From assembly GCF_900182575.1 (NCBI RefSeq), contig NZ_FXSZ01000005.1:124001-188000 (forward strand): a stretch of DNA of 64,000 nt, read 5' to 3'. This document shows positions 52,245 through 61,075 of the stretch, in pieces; position 1 is the stretch's first letter; each line of letters starts with the position of its first letter. Source of the stretch: Solitalea koreensis (GTDB lineage: Bacteria > Bacteroidota > Bacteroidia > Sphingobacteriales > Sphingobacteriaceae). The position numbers were made by a program, and so were the translations under genes. Below the pieces are notes generated by a model that had not been told where the DNA came from, did no database searches, and saw only the letters and a program-made list of their open reading frames with translations.

Positions 52245-52287
52245 GTTGTACAACTTATTGTACATATTGTATTTTAGCTTATATTTG
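52245..52287 (+). promoter_or_regulatory. YefM-YoeB operator and promoter
   Basis: Palindrome GTTGTACAAC (52245-52254) and a second TGTACA (52259-52264); the two TGTACA cores are exactly 12 bp centre to centre. An exact -7 box TATATTTG follows at 52280-52287, so the second core overlaps the expected -33 region. The E. coli yefM-yoeB operator also has two TGTACA cores with this spacing (established knowledge). Confidence 0.8.
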
Positions 52288-52303
52288 TAAAAAAGATTAA
52301 GCA

Positions 52304-52558
52304 ATGGAAATCACAACATATTCAAATTTCAGACAAAGCTTAAAAACTTTCTTAGACAAGGTATTCACCTCTCATTCTCCATTATTTGTGACGCGGGCCA
52401 ATGGTGAAGATGTAGTGGTTATATCTAAAGCTGATTATGAAAGTATGCTAGAAACGTTTTATTTACTAAGGAGTCCTAATAATGCAGTTAGATTACTAAG
52501 GGGTATTGAGCAATTCAATAAGGGCCAAGGTAAAGAGCGGGAGTTAATCGAAGAATGA
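52304..52558 (+). CDS. yefM: Antitoxin of the YefM/Phd family
   Basis: 84 residues. N-terminal DNA-binding/dimer part EITTYSNFRQSLKTFLDKV and VTRANGEDVVVISKADYESMLETFYLL are typical YefM. The flexible acidic C-terminus, which wraps YoeB, ends KGQGKERELIEE. It represses its own operon through the TGTACA operator just upstream. Overlaps the toxin start by ATGA. Confidence 0.93.
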   Translation: MEITTYSNFRQSLKTFLDKVFTSHSPLFVTRANGEDVVVISKADYESMLETFYLLRSPNNAVRLLRGIEQFNKGQGKERELIEE

Positions 52559-52812
52559 GGAAAGAATTCTCCGATGACGCCTGGGATGATTACATATACT
52601 GGCAAGGAACAGATAAAAAGATTCTCAAAAAAATAAATGACCTTATTAAGGAGATTAGTCGAACTCCATATGAAGGAAGTGGTAATCCAGAGCCATTGAA
52701 ACATAACCTTGAAGGTTGGTGGTCAAGAAGAATAAACTTAGAACACCGATTAGTTTATAAAATTAAAGATGATTCTATATTAATACTACAATGTAGATAT
52801 CATTATTATTAG
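52555..52812 (+). CDS. yoeB: YoeB-family mRNA interferase toxin
   Basis: 85-residue ribosome-dependent RNase. The E. coli YoeB active-site residues have matches at the same positions: Glu46 (PEPLKHN), Arg65 (EHRLVY), His83 and Tyr84 (CRYHYY). The body (DDAWDDYIYWQGTDKK, WWSRRINLEHRLVY) closely follows the E. coli sequence, so the toxin looks active. Translationally coupled to yefM by a 4-nt overlap, the usual order antitoxin then toxin. Confidence 0.94.
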   Translation: MRKEFSDDAWDDYIYWQGTDKKILKKINDLIKEISRTPYEGSGNPEPLKHNLEGWWSRRINLEHRLVYKIKDDSILILQCRYHYY

Positions 52813-52901
52813 CATGATATTAACAGTCCGAGAGCTCCAATTTCGAACTGTTAATGTCATACAGCTCGCCTCGTTCTTTTAATCCCCTAAAAAATGATTC
52901 G

Positions 52902-53804
52902 TTATTTACTCTCTAAATGATCCTTTTGGGTTTTTTGAGATAAAACCAACCCGATCATCACCAATAAAACACCAACAATGGTGTAAGTACTTATGGTATC
53001 TTTCATAATTAAAGCAGCGATAGAAAAACCAAAAATAGGACAGAGGAAGAGCCACATTCCGGCTTTTATGGTGTTTGTTTTTAGTAGCCACAACCATAAT
53101 TGTACAGCGAAAATGGATACCGGGATGGCCAGCCACAAAACAGCTCCCCAAAAGGTTAGGTTGAAATGATTATTTGATCCGTTGTAATAAAAGCAAGCAA
53201 CAGGTAGGAGCAAGATGCCTCCGATTAATGTTTGCCAGCCGTTAATGGTGAACAAATCCAAATTATTCCAGTTGCTTGAAGAAAAATAAATGGCCGCAAG
53301 CGAATACGATAACATGCTAAAAAGAAGAATCATCAGCCCTTCAGTTGTTACGGTCGTGTTATTAAACCAGGGCCAGGCTGCACATACTACACCTGCGGAA
53401 CAGATGCAAAGTGCAATAATGACGTTTAACGTTAATTTCTTATTGAGAAAGAATACGGATATAAAACTAATGAAAACCGGATTTGTAGCCACTGCTAGCG
53501 CCCCGATTCCTGCTGTTACTTTTTGCATGGCTATAACGTAGCATCCCAGGTAAATGCTGATGTTTAACAAACCGTAGATGGCTATTTGTTTCCATTCCTT
53601 ACCTTCAGGCAATCGATTTCCTCTTATTAAATGTGAATACGCCAACATAATTAAGGCTGCTACACCAAAGCGAACAATGGCAATACTCAAAGGTTGCGCT
53701 GCGTTAAGACCTATTTTAGTGGCGGTAGACGCTGATGCCCAAAGTATTGCAAATGTTAAGCCGGCAGCAATCCAATGGTATTTCTTAGTAATCTTTTGAA
53801 TCAT
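52902..53804 (-). CDS. DMT-superfamily (EamA) transporter
   Basis: 300 residues with ten predicted helices in two EamA halves. The first-half motif is FAILWASASTATKIGLNAAQPL; QKVTAGIGALAVATNPVFISFI and the second-half SMLSYSLAAIYFSSSNW and FLCPIFGFSIAALIMKDTI follow. Drug/metabolite exporter of unknown substrate. It lies between the two toxin-antitoxin modules on the other strand; its end and the yoeB end converge. Confidence 0.87.
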   Translation of the reverse strand: MIQKITKKYHWIAAGLTFAILWASASTATKIGLNAAQPLSIAIVRFGVAALIMLAYSHLIRGNRLPEGKEWKQIAIYGLLNISIYLGCYVIAMQKVTAGIGALAVATNPVFISFISVFFLNKKLTLNVIIALCICSAGVVCAAWPWFNNTTVTTEGLMILLFSMLSYSLAAIYFSSSNWNNLDLFTINGWQTLIGGILLLPVACFYYNGSNNHFNLTFWGAVLWLAIPVSIFAVQLWLWLLKTNTIKAGMWLFLCPIFGFSIAALIMKDTISTYTIVGVLLVMIGLVLSQKTQKDHLESK

Positions 53805-53901
53805 AAATAGGTCTGAAAAATAGGAAAATTACCATTGAACTGGTGATCTAATAACTGTGGTTGATTATTTTTTAAATCAGCCGGAAGTTTTATTTAAAAC
53901 A

Positions 53902-53948
53902 TTGTATTACAAATGTTGTACTGAGAATACAAATGTATTACATTTGTA
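53902..53948 (+). promoter_or_regulatory. MazEF promoter with palindromic operators
   Basis: A perfect 21-bp palindrome, TACAAATGTA-T-TACATTTGTA (53928-53948), covers the exact -7 box TACATTTG (53939-53946). A second copy of TACAAATGT starts 20 bp upstream at 53908, inside an 11-bp palindrome TTGTATTACAA (53902-53912). This looks like an autorepression site. Confidence 0.75.
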
Positions 53949-53964
53949 GTAATAAGTAGGTAAA

Positions 53965-54228
53965 ATGAAAATCGCCACCGTAAAAAGGTATGGAAACTCT
54001 CAAGGAGTTCTCATTACAAAATCATTCTTAGAGTCTGTTAACTTCTCTAATAAGGTAGAGATTGTTGCTGTTGCTGGTAAGATTATTATTACTCCAGTAA
54101 AGGAAAATCCATTAGATGATTGGGATAAACAATTTGAAGCCGCAATTGCAGCAGGGCAACTTCCAGAGGAAACAGCTGAGCTTGGTCACTTTGACAACGA
54201 GTCCGATAAAACAGAGTGGACTTGGTAA
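53965..54228 (+). CDS. AbrB/MazE-family antitoxin
   Basis: 87 residues. The N-terminal swapped-hairpin DNA-binding fold is ATVKRYGNSQGVLITKSFLE followed by VEIVAVAGKIIITPVKE. The acidic C-terminus (LDDWDKQFEAAIAAGQLPEE) should bind the toxin. It probably represses its own operon through the 21-bp palindrome that covers the promoter, 16 nt upstream. Confidence 0.9.
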   Translation: MKIATVKRYGNSQGVLITKSFLESVNFSNKVEIVAVAGKIIITPVKENPLDDWDKQFEAAIAAGQLPEETAELGHFDNESDKTEWTW

Positions 54229-54244
54229 TGTATTCATTTTATCT

Positions 54245-54565
54245 ATGAATAATTTGCAGTTTAAAATTTATTGGGTAGACCTAAGCCCAACAATTGGTAG
54301 TGAACAAAACGGTGTTCGACCATGCGTTATCATTTCTAACGATAAGGTGAATAAGCACCTGAAAACGGTTATTATAGCACCTTTAACATCAACTATTAAA
54401 AACTATCCAACCAGAATAGATTGTGTAGTGAGTAATAAAGCAGGTCAAATAGTGCTGGATCAAATCAGGACTGTCGATAAAGTTAGATTGAAAAATCAAA
54501 TTGATGAACTTGATACCAAAACAGCTGGGGCAGTGGTTAATGCTCTTAAAATTCTATTTTCCTAA
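54245..54565 (+). CDS. mazF: MazF/PemK-family endoribonuclease toxin
   Basis: 106 residues from the ATG at 54245, 16 nt after the antitoxin stop codon; the longer frame (to 54116) runs back over the antitoxin gene and is unlikely. Conserved: YWVDLSPTIGSEQNGVRPCVII with Arg25 and, 23 residues on, Thr48 in APLTST, the same spacing as the catalytic Arg29/Thr52 of E. coli MazF. Both active-site residues are present. Cleavage specificity is unknown. Confidence 0.92.
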   Translation: MNNLQFKIYWVDLSPTIGSEQNGVRPCVIISNDKVNKHLKTVIIAPLTSTIKNYPTRIDCVVSNKAGQIVLDQIRTVDKVRLKNQIDELDTKTAGAVVNALKILFS

Positions 54566-54748
54566 ATCAATCGATAGTTTTTGCGTTGTCGATGTTGTCC
54601 GCAGGGTTCATCTGTTGTGATTTGCTTTCAGATTTGTTCTTTTAAAGATTGATTTCACCAGCCCCTTTACTTCTTTTAAAAAGGAATAAAGCTCCTAGAT
54701 AAACAAAGAGTATATAATAGTTTTTACAACTGAACTATATGGATACAA

Positions 54749-54784
54749 AAAAAGCCGCTGCATCAACTGATACAGCGGCTTTTT
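54749..54784 (-). terminator. Terminator of lon
   Basis: Twelve-bp stem AAAAAGCCGCTG (54749-54760) / CAGCGGCTTTTT (54773-54784) between mazF and the lon stop codon; on the minus strand the stem ends in a T run. Confidence 0.9.
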
Positions 54785-54804
54785 AGTGAATCTTAAATCA
54801 TTGC

Positions 54805-57291
54805 TTAATTTTCCACGATTGCTTTTTTAGCCTCTTCTTTAATCACTACTTCTATCGGATCGGAAACTTTATCATCCAATAATGCCAGTTTGAGCACTTC
54901 GGTCATTTCGGTTACGTAGTGGAAGTTCAGGTCGCTGATGTAATCGGCTTTAATCTCCTCAACATCTTTACGATTTTGCTTACACATGATAATTTCCTTA
55001 ATGCCGGCACGTTTAGCCGCCAGGATTTTTTCTTTGATACCACCTACCGGAAGCACTTTTCCGCGTAAGGTAATTTCTCCGGTCATTGCTAAATGAGGAC
55101 GCACCTTTCGTTGCGTGAACGCCGATGTTAAAGCAGTTAACATCGTAATACCTGCCGATGGTCCGTCTTTAGGAATGCCTCCTGCAGGAACGTGTATATG
55201 CACATCCCAATGATCAAATACACGAGGGTCGATATCAAACTTACGTCCGTTGGCTCTTAAGTAGGCAAGGGCAATAACCGCCGATTCTTTCATCACATCG
55301 CCCAAGCTACCCGTTAGGGTCAGTTTACCTTTGCCGGGGCTGATGCTTGTTTCAATGAACAAAATATCGCCGCCAACTTGAGTCCAGGCCAGGCCCGTAA
55401 CCACACCGGCGGTATCATTGTTTTCGTATAGGTCTTTATCAAAAATCGGAGCACCTAAAATGGTTTCCACATCTTTTTCAGTGAGCGTAGTATTGTGCTC
55501 TTCTTCCAAAGCAATGTGCTTCGCTACACCGCGTACCAAGGTAGCCACTTTCTTTTCCAAACCACGCACACCTGATTCACGGGTGTACTCCTCAACTACT
55601 TTTTCAAGTATGGAGGTTTTTATATTGACATCTTTAGTTTTTAAGCCGTGAGCTTCACGTTGTTTAGGTACTAAATAGTTTTTAGCGATCTGAACTTTTT
55701 CCTGAAGGGTATATCCGTTCACCTCAATAATCTCTAATCGATCACGCAAAGCAGGGTGGATGCTGCTTAATGAGTTTGCCGTAGCGATGAACATGATGTT
55801 TGACAGGTCGTAATCCAATTCCACATAATGGTCATAAAAAGCATTGTTTTGTTCCGGATCGAGCACTTCTAATAATGCCGACGAAGGGTCGCCCCGGTGA
55901 TCATTTCCTACCTTATCGATCTCATCCAAAACAAATACAGGATTTGATGTTTTAGCTTTTTTAAGCGACTGAATCACTCGGCCCGGCATTGCACCAATAT
56001 AGGTTTTGCGGTGACCACGAATATCAGCTTCATCACGAACGCCGCCTAATGCCATCCTAACGTATTTACGTCCGAGTGCTTTGGCTATTGATTTTCCTAA
56101 AGAGGTTTTACCCACTCCTGGAGGGCCTACCAAACATAAAATAGGGGCTTTCATGTTGTGCTTTAATTTAAGCACTGCCAAAAATTCAATGATACGTTCT
56201 TTTACTTTTTCTAATCCGTAATGGTCTTTGTCGAGTATTTTTTGAGCACGTTTCAGATCGAAATTATCTTTAGTAAACTCATTCCAAGGAAGATCCAATA
56301 AAAGTTCCAGGTAATTTACCAATACCGAATATTCTGCCGCAGCAGGATTCATGCGTTGTAATTTCTCAAGTTCCTTTTCAAACGTAGCATAAATTTCTTT
56401 CGACCACTTTTTCTTCAAACCGCGATCTTTCAGGTTTTGAACTTCCAGGTCAGGGGTGTTTCCGCCTAATTCTTCCTGAATTGTTTTTAATTGCTGATTC
56501 AGGAAATAATCGCGCTGCTGCTTGTCGAGATCAATACGAACCTTGGTTTGAATTTGATTCTTCAAATCCAGCATCTGAAGTTCAGTGGTAAGATGTTGTA
56601 GCACCATTTCCGCACGCACGCGCAGATCGGTTTCTTCTAATAAAGCCTGTTTTTCAGGTACTTCGGCATTCATGTTAGATGAAATGAAGTTGACTAAAAA
56701 CGATGGGCTTTCAATGTTTTTAATTGCAAAAGCGGCTTCCGAAGGAAGGTTGGGTGAGTTTTGTATAATTTGGGTGGCAAGTTCTTTTAATGAACTTACC
56801 AAAGCCTTGAATTCTTTGTCTTTAGGAATAGTACGCTCCTCAAATGAATGCACATTGGCTTTCAAATAAGGTTCTGATTGAATCATTTCGCCCATCCGGA
56901 AACGTTTTTTACCCTGAATGATCACCGTGGTGTTTCCATCAGGCATTTGAAGCGTTTTTATGATATAAGCCACCGTTCCGATTTGGTTCAGATCTTCCAT
57001 AGTAGGATCTTCAATCGAAACATTTTTTTGTGATACTACACCTATAATCTTGGTTGCTTTATAAGCCTCTTTGATCAATTTTATCGACTTATCACGGCCA
57101 ACTGTAATAGGAATCACAACTCCAGGAAAAAGTACCGTATTGCGTAGAGGTAAAATTGGCAGTGCCTCAGGCATCTCTTCCTTATTCATTTCCTCCTCAT
57201 CTTCGGGAGTCATCAATGGGAAAAATTCTGTGTCTTCGTGCATCATCGAATCTACGCGTTGTTTTATATCAAATGGGTCGAATATACTCAT
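54805..57291 (-). CDS. lon: ATP-dependent protease Lon
   Basis: 828 residues. N-terminal substrate domain (ALPILPLRNTVLFPGVVIPI split at the LPLRN motif) to about 330; AAA+ module with Walker A GPPGVGKTSLGKS near residue 388; C-terminal serine protease with Ser in PKDGPSAGITM near 707 and Lys in GGIKEKILAAKRAG near 752, the Ser-Lys dyad. Degrades damaged and short-lived regulators, including antitoxins; the two adjacent toxin-antitoxin modules make that relation of interest (inference). Stand-alone gene. No exact promoter box seen. Confidence 0.97.
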   Translation of the reverse strand: MSIFDPFDIKQRVDSMMHEDTEFFPLMTPEDEEEMNKEEMPEALPILPLRNTVLFPGVVIPITVGRDKSIKLIKEAYKATKIIGVVSQKNVSIEDPTMEDLNQIGTVAYIIKTLQMPDGNTTVIIQGKKRFRMGEMIQSEPYLKANVHSFEERTIPKDKEFKALVSSLKELATQIIQNSPNLPSEAAFAIKNIESPSFLVNFISSNMNAEVPEKQALLEETDLRVRAEMVLQHLTTELQMLDLKNQIQTKVRIDLDKQQRDYFLNQQLKTIQEELGGNTPDLEVQNLKDRGLKKKWSKEIYATFEKELEKLQRMNPAAAEYSVLVNYLELLLDLPWNEFTKDNFDLKRAQKILDKDHYGLEKVKERIIEFLAVLKLKHNMKAPILCLVGPPGVGKTSLGKSIAKALGRKYVRMALGGVRDEADIRGHRKTYIGAMPGRVIQSLKKAKTSNPVFVLDEIDKVGNDHRGDPSSALLEVLDPEQNNAFYDHYVELDYDLSNIMFIATANSLSSIHPALRDRLEIIEVNGYTLQEKVQIAKNYLVPKQREAHGLKTKDVNIKTSILEKVVEEYTRESGVRGLEKKVATLVRGVAKHIALEEEHNTTLTEKDVETILGAPIFDKDLYENNDTAGVVTGLAWTQVGGDILFIETSISPGKGKLTLTGSLGDVMKESAVIALAYLRANGRKFDIDPRVFDHWDVHIHVPAGGIPKDGPSAGITMLTALTSAFTQRKVRPHLAMTGEITLRGKVLPVGGIKEKILAAKRAGIKEIIMCKQNRKDVEEIKADYISDLNFHYVTEMTEVLKLALLDDKVSDPIEVVIKEEAKKAIVEN

Positions 57292-57456
57292 CTATCAGGT
57301 TTGAATTTTATTTTATGAATTAAAGGTCAACATGGCAGAAAACCAAAATTTAATTCGTGGGGATAGTCATTTCAAGAGTTATGCCATGCGCTTAAACATG
57401 GGCAATATTACATTTTAACTGCAAAAACGGCAGGAAAGTTTTAAGTTTTACTGCAT

Positions 57457-57939
57457 TTAAAGCATTATTTTTTGAAGGGTGCTTCCTGCTTTAAAGATCA
57501 ATGTTTTTCGGGTTGAACCCACAATGATGTTTACAATGTTGGTTTGCCCTTCAAAATCATCAATTAATAAGTTTTGTTTCAACTCGGCATTGTTCAGTCC
57601 TTCCGGGAGAGCAATCTCAAAATAAACGCTCATGGTCATTCCTTTAGTTTCAGTACCGATAAAATTAATCGGTTTCACCTGGTTTTTAGCTTTAAGCTGA
57701 ATGACTGTAGGGAGATATTGTTTAAGATACGTTTCAAAATCTTTATTATCAATATGAAGCTGTTTGTTAAAACGCTTTGAAAGTGTTTTTTCCAGATCAT
57801 CCCAAAATACGTTCACGATAAACTCAGCAGTATGATTCTTTGAATTGTATTCTAGTTGAGTGATGGAGGTATAGTATTTATGAGGACTAGCCGGTAAAGC
57901 AAGAATTAATAAAAGGCTTATGATCAATAGTTTCTTCAT
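57457..57939 (-). CDS. DUF6702 family exported protein
   Basis: 160 residues, signal peptide ending near LPASPHKYY. HKYYTSITQLEYN and FWDDLEKTLSKRF in the first half match the DUF6702 family of Bacteroidota, whose function is unknown. It lies next to the M1 peptidase and HupE-like genes on the same strand, a recurrent neighbourhood in this phylum to my knowledge. A CATCTTTG box (one mismatch) ends four bases before the ATG. Confidence 0.8.
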   Translation of the reverse strand: MKKLLIISLLLILALPASPHKYYTSITQLEYNSKNHTAEFIVNVFWDDLEKTLSKRFNKQLHIDNKDFETYLKQYLPTVIQLKAKNQVKPINFIGTETKGMTMSVYFEIALPEGLNNAELKQNLLIDDFEGQTNIVNIIVGSTRKTLIFKAGSTLQKIML

Positions 57940-57974
57940 ACAACAAAGATGCAGATTATTTGAAAAGGCTAAAA

Positions 57975-58009
57975 AACAAAATAGCCTCGAATTTCGAGGC
58001 TGTTTTGTT
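57975..58009 (-). terminator. Terminator of the M1 peptidase gene
   Basis: Long stem AACAAAATAGCCTCGAA (57975-57991) / TTCGAGGCTGTTTTGTT (57993-58009), one G-U-type mismatch; its own arm gives the T-rich end. It lies between the peptidase and DUF6702 genes. Confidence 0.8.
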
Positions 58010-58058
58010 CTAATTATTCTGTTACGAGGAGGAGTATAATCTCGCTTTAAAAGTTTAT

Positions 58059-60398
58059 TTAATTATTCCCCTTAACCGGTGTCGGAGTTGATGCAGAATT
58101 GTTATTCCGCTCTACCTGCATCGGGTTTAGAGTTTGTTCGTGTTGTTGTTTAAACAATTGGAATTTTGATTCCACTGCTTTGTACGGAAAGAAATTATTG
58201 CTGCGATCAATATCAGCTGTTTCCTGTAAAGGATCGAGTTCAAATTGTTTTACCGGTTTTTCAGTTATGAACAGTTTTGCAACTTTCTGATTGTTTTTTC
58301 TCCAAATTTCAGCCGGAATACGAACTATTTCTTTAGTACCATCTGCATACTCCATTTGAAGAATAACCGGCATGATTAAACCGCCCACATTTTCAAAATC
58401 AACCAAATAATAATTTAAACCGGCAGCAAGCGCTTTTTTGTCTTTGTCATTTAAAGCATTGTAATACGCTTGGTATTTAGTGCGGTCGCTTTCACTTACC
58501 ACTAACGGGTCGTATGCATTGTAGAAATCTTTCAATTCAGGAAATTTATCAACGCGGTACTGTTTGATACTCGTTTTATTGCGTTGTTCTGAAACAGAAA
58601 GCGGTTCAGCTTCCAACTTTTTACGTTTCGCGTTTTTTTCTACTTCAGGGTTTTGTGTATCTGTTGAATACCAGGTTACATTTTTAATAGCGATATCAAC
58701 AGGATCGGTTCCATAAAACCAACCTCTCCAAAACCAGTCAAGGTCAACGCCCGATGCATCTTCCATAGTACGGAAAAAATCAGCAGGTTGTGGATGTTTA
58801 AACATCCAACGTTGAGCATATTCTTTAAAGGCGTAATCAAAGAGTTCGCGACCCATTACGGTTTCGCGCAGAATATTTAAAGCGGTGGCAGGTTTTGAAT
58901 AGGCATTATTACCAAACTGTAAAATCGACTCTGAGTTAGTCATAATCGGGTCTAAAGTGGCTTTATCACCCGACATGTATGGAACAATATCACGGGGTTC
59001 ACCTCTTCGTGAAGGATATTTTTCTTCCCATTCCTGTTCTGTTAAATATTGAAGAAATGTATTCAATCCTTCATCCATCCAGGTCCACTGACGTTCATCG
59101 GAACTTACAATCATCGGGAAGAAGTTATGTCCCACTTCATGAATCACTACTGAAATTAAACCATATTTAGTAGATGCCGCATAAGTGCCATCGGCTTCCG
59201 GACGAGGTCCGTTGAAACAAATCATTGGATACTCCATGCCACCGATTGGTCCGTTTACAGAAATTGCAGTAGGATAGGGGTAACCGAATGTGTAACGTGA
59301 ATACGTTGTTAAGGTTTGCGCAATGGCATGAGTGGAGTATTTATCCCAAAGAGGGCTAGCTTCTTTAGGGTAGTATGACATGGCCATCACTTTCTTGGGT
59401 CCAACCTGTACGCCCATTGCATCCCAAATAAATTTACGTGATGAAGCCCAGGCAAAATCACGAACGTTATCAGCCTGAAAGATCCAGGTTTTTTTGTTTT
59501 TTGAATGATTTTTTTCATTAGCTGTAGCTTCATCCTGTGAAACGATCATGATCGGTTTAGGGGCGTTTTTCGCCTGTTCTAACAAGTCGATTTGTTTTTT
59601 GCTGAGAACCTGTGACGTGTTTTGTAAAGTTCCGGTTGCTGCCACAATATGGTCGGAAGGAACGGTAATGCTTACTTTATAATCTCCAAAATCCAGGGCG
59701 AATTCACCATTGCCAAGGTATTGTTTGGTTTGCCAACCGTTAACATCATCGTACACGCACATGCGCGGGAACCATTGGGCCATTTCGTAGATGATGTTTT
59801 TATCACCTGCAAAATATTCATAACCACCCCGCCCGCCGTTAATTTTTGCATTGTTAATATAATTGAACCAATCTACCGAAAAAGTAAAACTTTGCTTAGG
59901 TTTTAACGGTTGAGGAAGTTCTACACGCATCATGGTTTTGTTGATCGTATAGTTTAAATCGGAGCCCGCTGTTTTTACAGATTTTATGGTGTAGCCGCCT
60001 TTAAATTCTTTCTGATTGAACATGTTCAATGCCTCAAAGCTCATATCCTTTAGCGGGCCATTAGTTTGGGTGCTGTAGGTGTCGGATTTGGGATCAAAAA
60101 TGTTTTGATCCAGCTGCAGCCAGATATAAGTTAAGGCATCAGGAGAATTATTGGTATAGGTAATGGTTTCGGATCCGGTTACACTTTGATTTTCATCGTT
60201 GAGTTCTATTTTAATATCGTAGTTGGCCCGTTGCTGCCAGTATTCATGGCCAGGTGCACCAGCTCCATTGCGATAACCGTTGGGCGTTGGCCAGAGTTCT
60301 TCTAGTTGATGAAACTTGTTACTGTTGTAGATGCCTCCTTGTGCAGAGGCAGCAATGCTACAGCTGAAGCAAGCTACGTATAGGATTAGTTTCTTCAT
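58059..60398 (-). CDS. M1-family zinc aminopeptidase, exported
   Basis: 779 residues with signal peptide (ILYVACFSCSIAASA). Zinc motif HEVGHN near residue 420 with the downstream Glu in WMDEGLN, 18-19 residues on; the exopeptidase motif is GGMEYP in place of GAMEN. Tail beyond 620 is long and variable. Periplasmic or surface aminopeptidase, cutting peptides for uptake; substrate unknown. It is the first gene of a same-strand group with DUF6702, HupE-like gene upstream. A TATCTTTC box (one mismatch) lies about 20 nt upstream. Confidence 0.92.
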   Translation of the reverse strand: MKKLILYVACFSCSIAASAQGGIYNSNKFHQLEELWPTPNGYRNGAGAPGHEYWQQRANYDIKIELNDENQSVTGSETITYTNNSPDALTYIWLQLDQNIFDPKSDTYSTQTNGPLKDMSFEALNMFNQKEFKGGYTIKSVKTAGSDLNYTINKTMMRVELPQPLKPKQSFTFSVDWFNYINNAKINGGRGGYEYFAGDKNIIYEMAQWFPRMCVYDDVNGWQTKQYLGNGEFALDFGDYKVSITVPSDHIVAATGTLQNTSQVLSKKQIDLLEQAKNAPKPIMIVSQDEATANEKNHSKNKKTWIFQADNVRDFAWASSRKFIWDAMGVQVGPKKVMAMSYYPKEASPLWDKYSTHAIAQTLTTYSRYTFGYPYPTAISVNGPIGGMEYPMICFNGPRPEADGTYAASTKYGLISVVIHEVGHNFFPMIVSSDERQWTWMDEGLNTFLQYLTEQEWEEKYPSRRGEPRDIVPYMSGDKATLDPIMTNSESILQFGNNAYSKPATALNILRETVMGRELFDYAFKEYAQRWMFKHPQPADFFRTMEDASGVDLDWFWRGWFYGTDPVDIAIKNVTWYSTDTQNPEVEKNAKRKKLEAEPLSVSEQRNKTSIKQYRVDKFPELKDFYNAYDPLVVSESDRTKYQAYYNALNDKDKKALAAGLNYYLVDFENVGGLIMPVILQMEYADGTKEIVRIPAEIWRKNNQKVAKLFITEKPVKQFELDPLQETADIDRSNNFFPYKAVESKFQLFKQQHEQTLNPMQVERNNNSASTPTPVKGNN

Positions 60399-60483
60399 TT
60401 TCTGTTGTTTGGGTTTAAAATTTGAAAGATAGAAATGTTATTTTATTTATGCTGTTTTTTGCGATAATTCTTTTGTAAATAAT

Positions 60484-61059
60484 TTATGGCTGCCAAAATT
60501 TTCTCTCCCAAAGCCATTGAATGGATTGGAGTAATACCGGAACTGAAATGATATAGTTAATGAGTTTGGGAGATAATTTTATGTGTTTTTCTGTTAGAAA
60601 TAACAAAAACATTATTACCGAAATAATAACGAGCTGGCCGCATTCAAGTCCTAAATTGAAGGGAAGTAATGTGGTCAGTACATTAAATTCCATTCCCATA
60701 AACAATTCTTTAAGTAGGCGCGAAAAACCCAAACCATGGATTAATCCGAAGAAACCTGAAAATAAAACCCTGTAGTTATGTAATCTTGGAAGAAAAAGAT
60801 TTTCTATGCAGGTAAAAAAAATGGTGAAAGCGATTAGAAATTCGATTACTGCACCATCCAGGTTTATAATATTGAGTACCGAAAGTGCTAGTGTTATGGA
60901 ATGAGCAATAGTAAACGAAGTGACAATCCAAAGTAAGTGTTTCCAGTCTTGTATACTGTAAATAGCACAGATAGCGAATAGAAAAAGAATATGGTCGTAA
61001 CCGTTGGGGTCTAGAATGTGATGAAAGCCTTGGGAAAGAAAAACGCAGAATTGATTCAT
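60484..61059 (-). CDS. HupE/UreJ-family membrane protein
   Basis: 191 residues with about six to seven helices. The opening GFHHILDPNGYDHILFLFAI contains the His/Asp pattern (H-x2-D..D-H) of HupE/UreJ, seen in nickel or cobalt permeases and in uncharacterised relatives; FTIAHSITLAL and FGLIHGLGFSRLL carry further His. A metal-transport role, perhaps tied to the metallopeptidase next to it, is inference. No urease or hydrogenase gene is near. Confidence 0.85.
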   Translation of the reverse strand: MNQFCVFLSQGFHHILDPNGYDHILFLFAICAIYSIQDWKHLLWIVTSFTIAHSITLALSVLNIINLDGAVIEFLIAFTIFFTCIENLFLPRLHNYRVLFSGFFGLIHGLGFSRLLKELFMGMEFNVLTTLLPFNLGLECGQLVIISVIMFLLFLTEKHIKLSPKLINYIISVPVLLQSIQWLWERKFWQP

Positions 61060-61075
61060 GAAGTGGTTTTGTCGC

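Noticed and set aside
54116..54244. Extended N-terminus of mazF
   Set aside because: Overlaps the antitoxin gene in another frame and has no MazF-like residues; ATG at 54245 gives the standard size.
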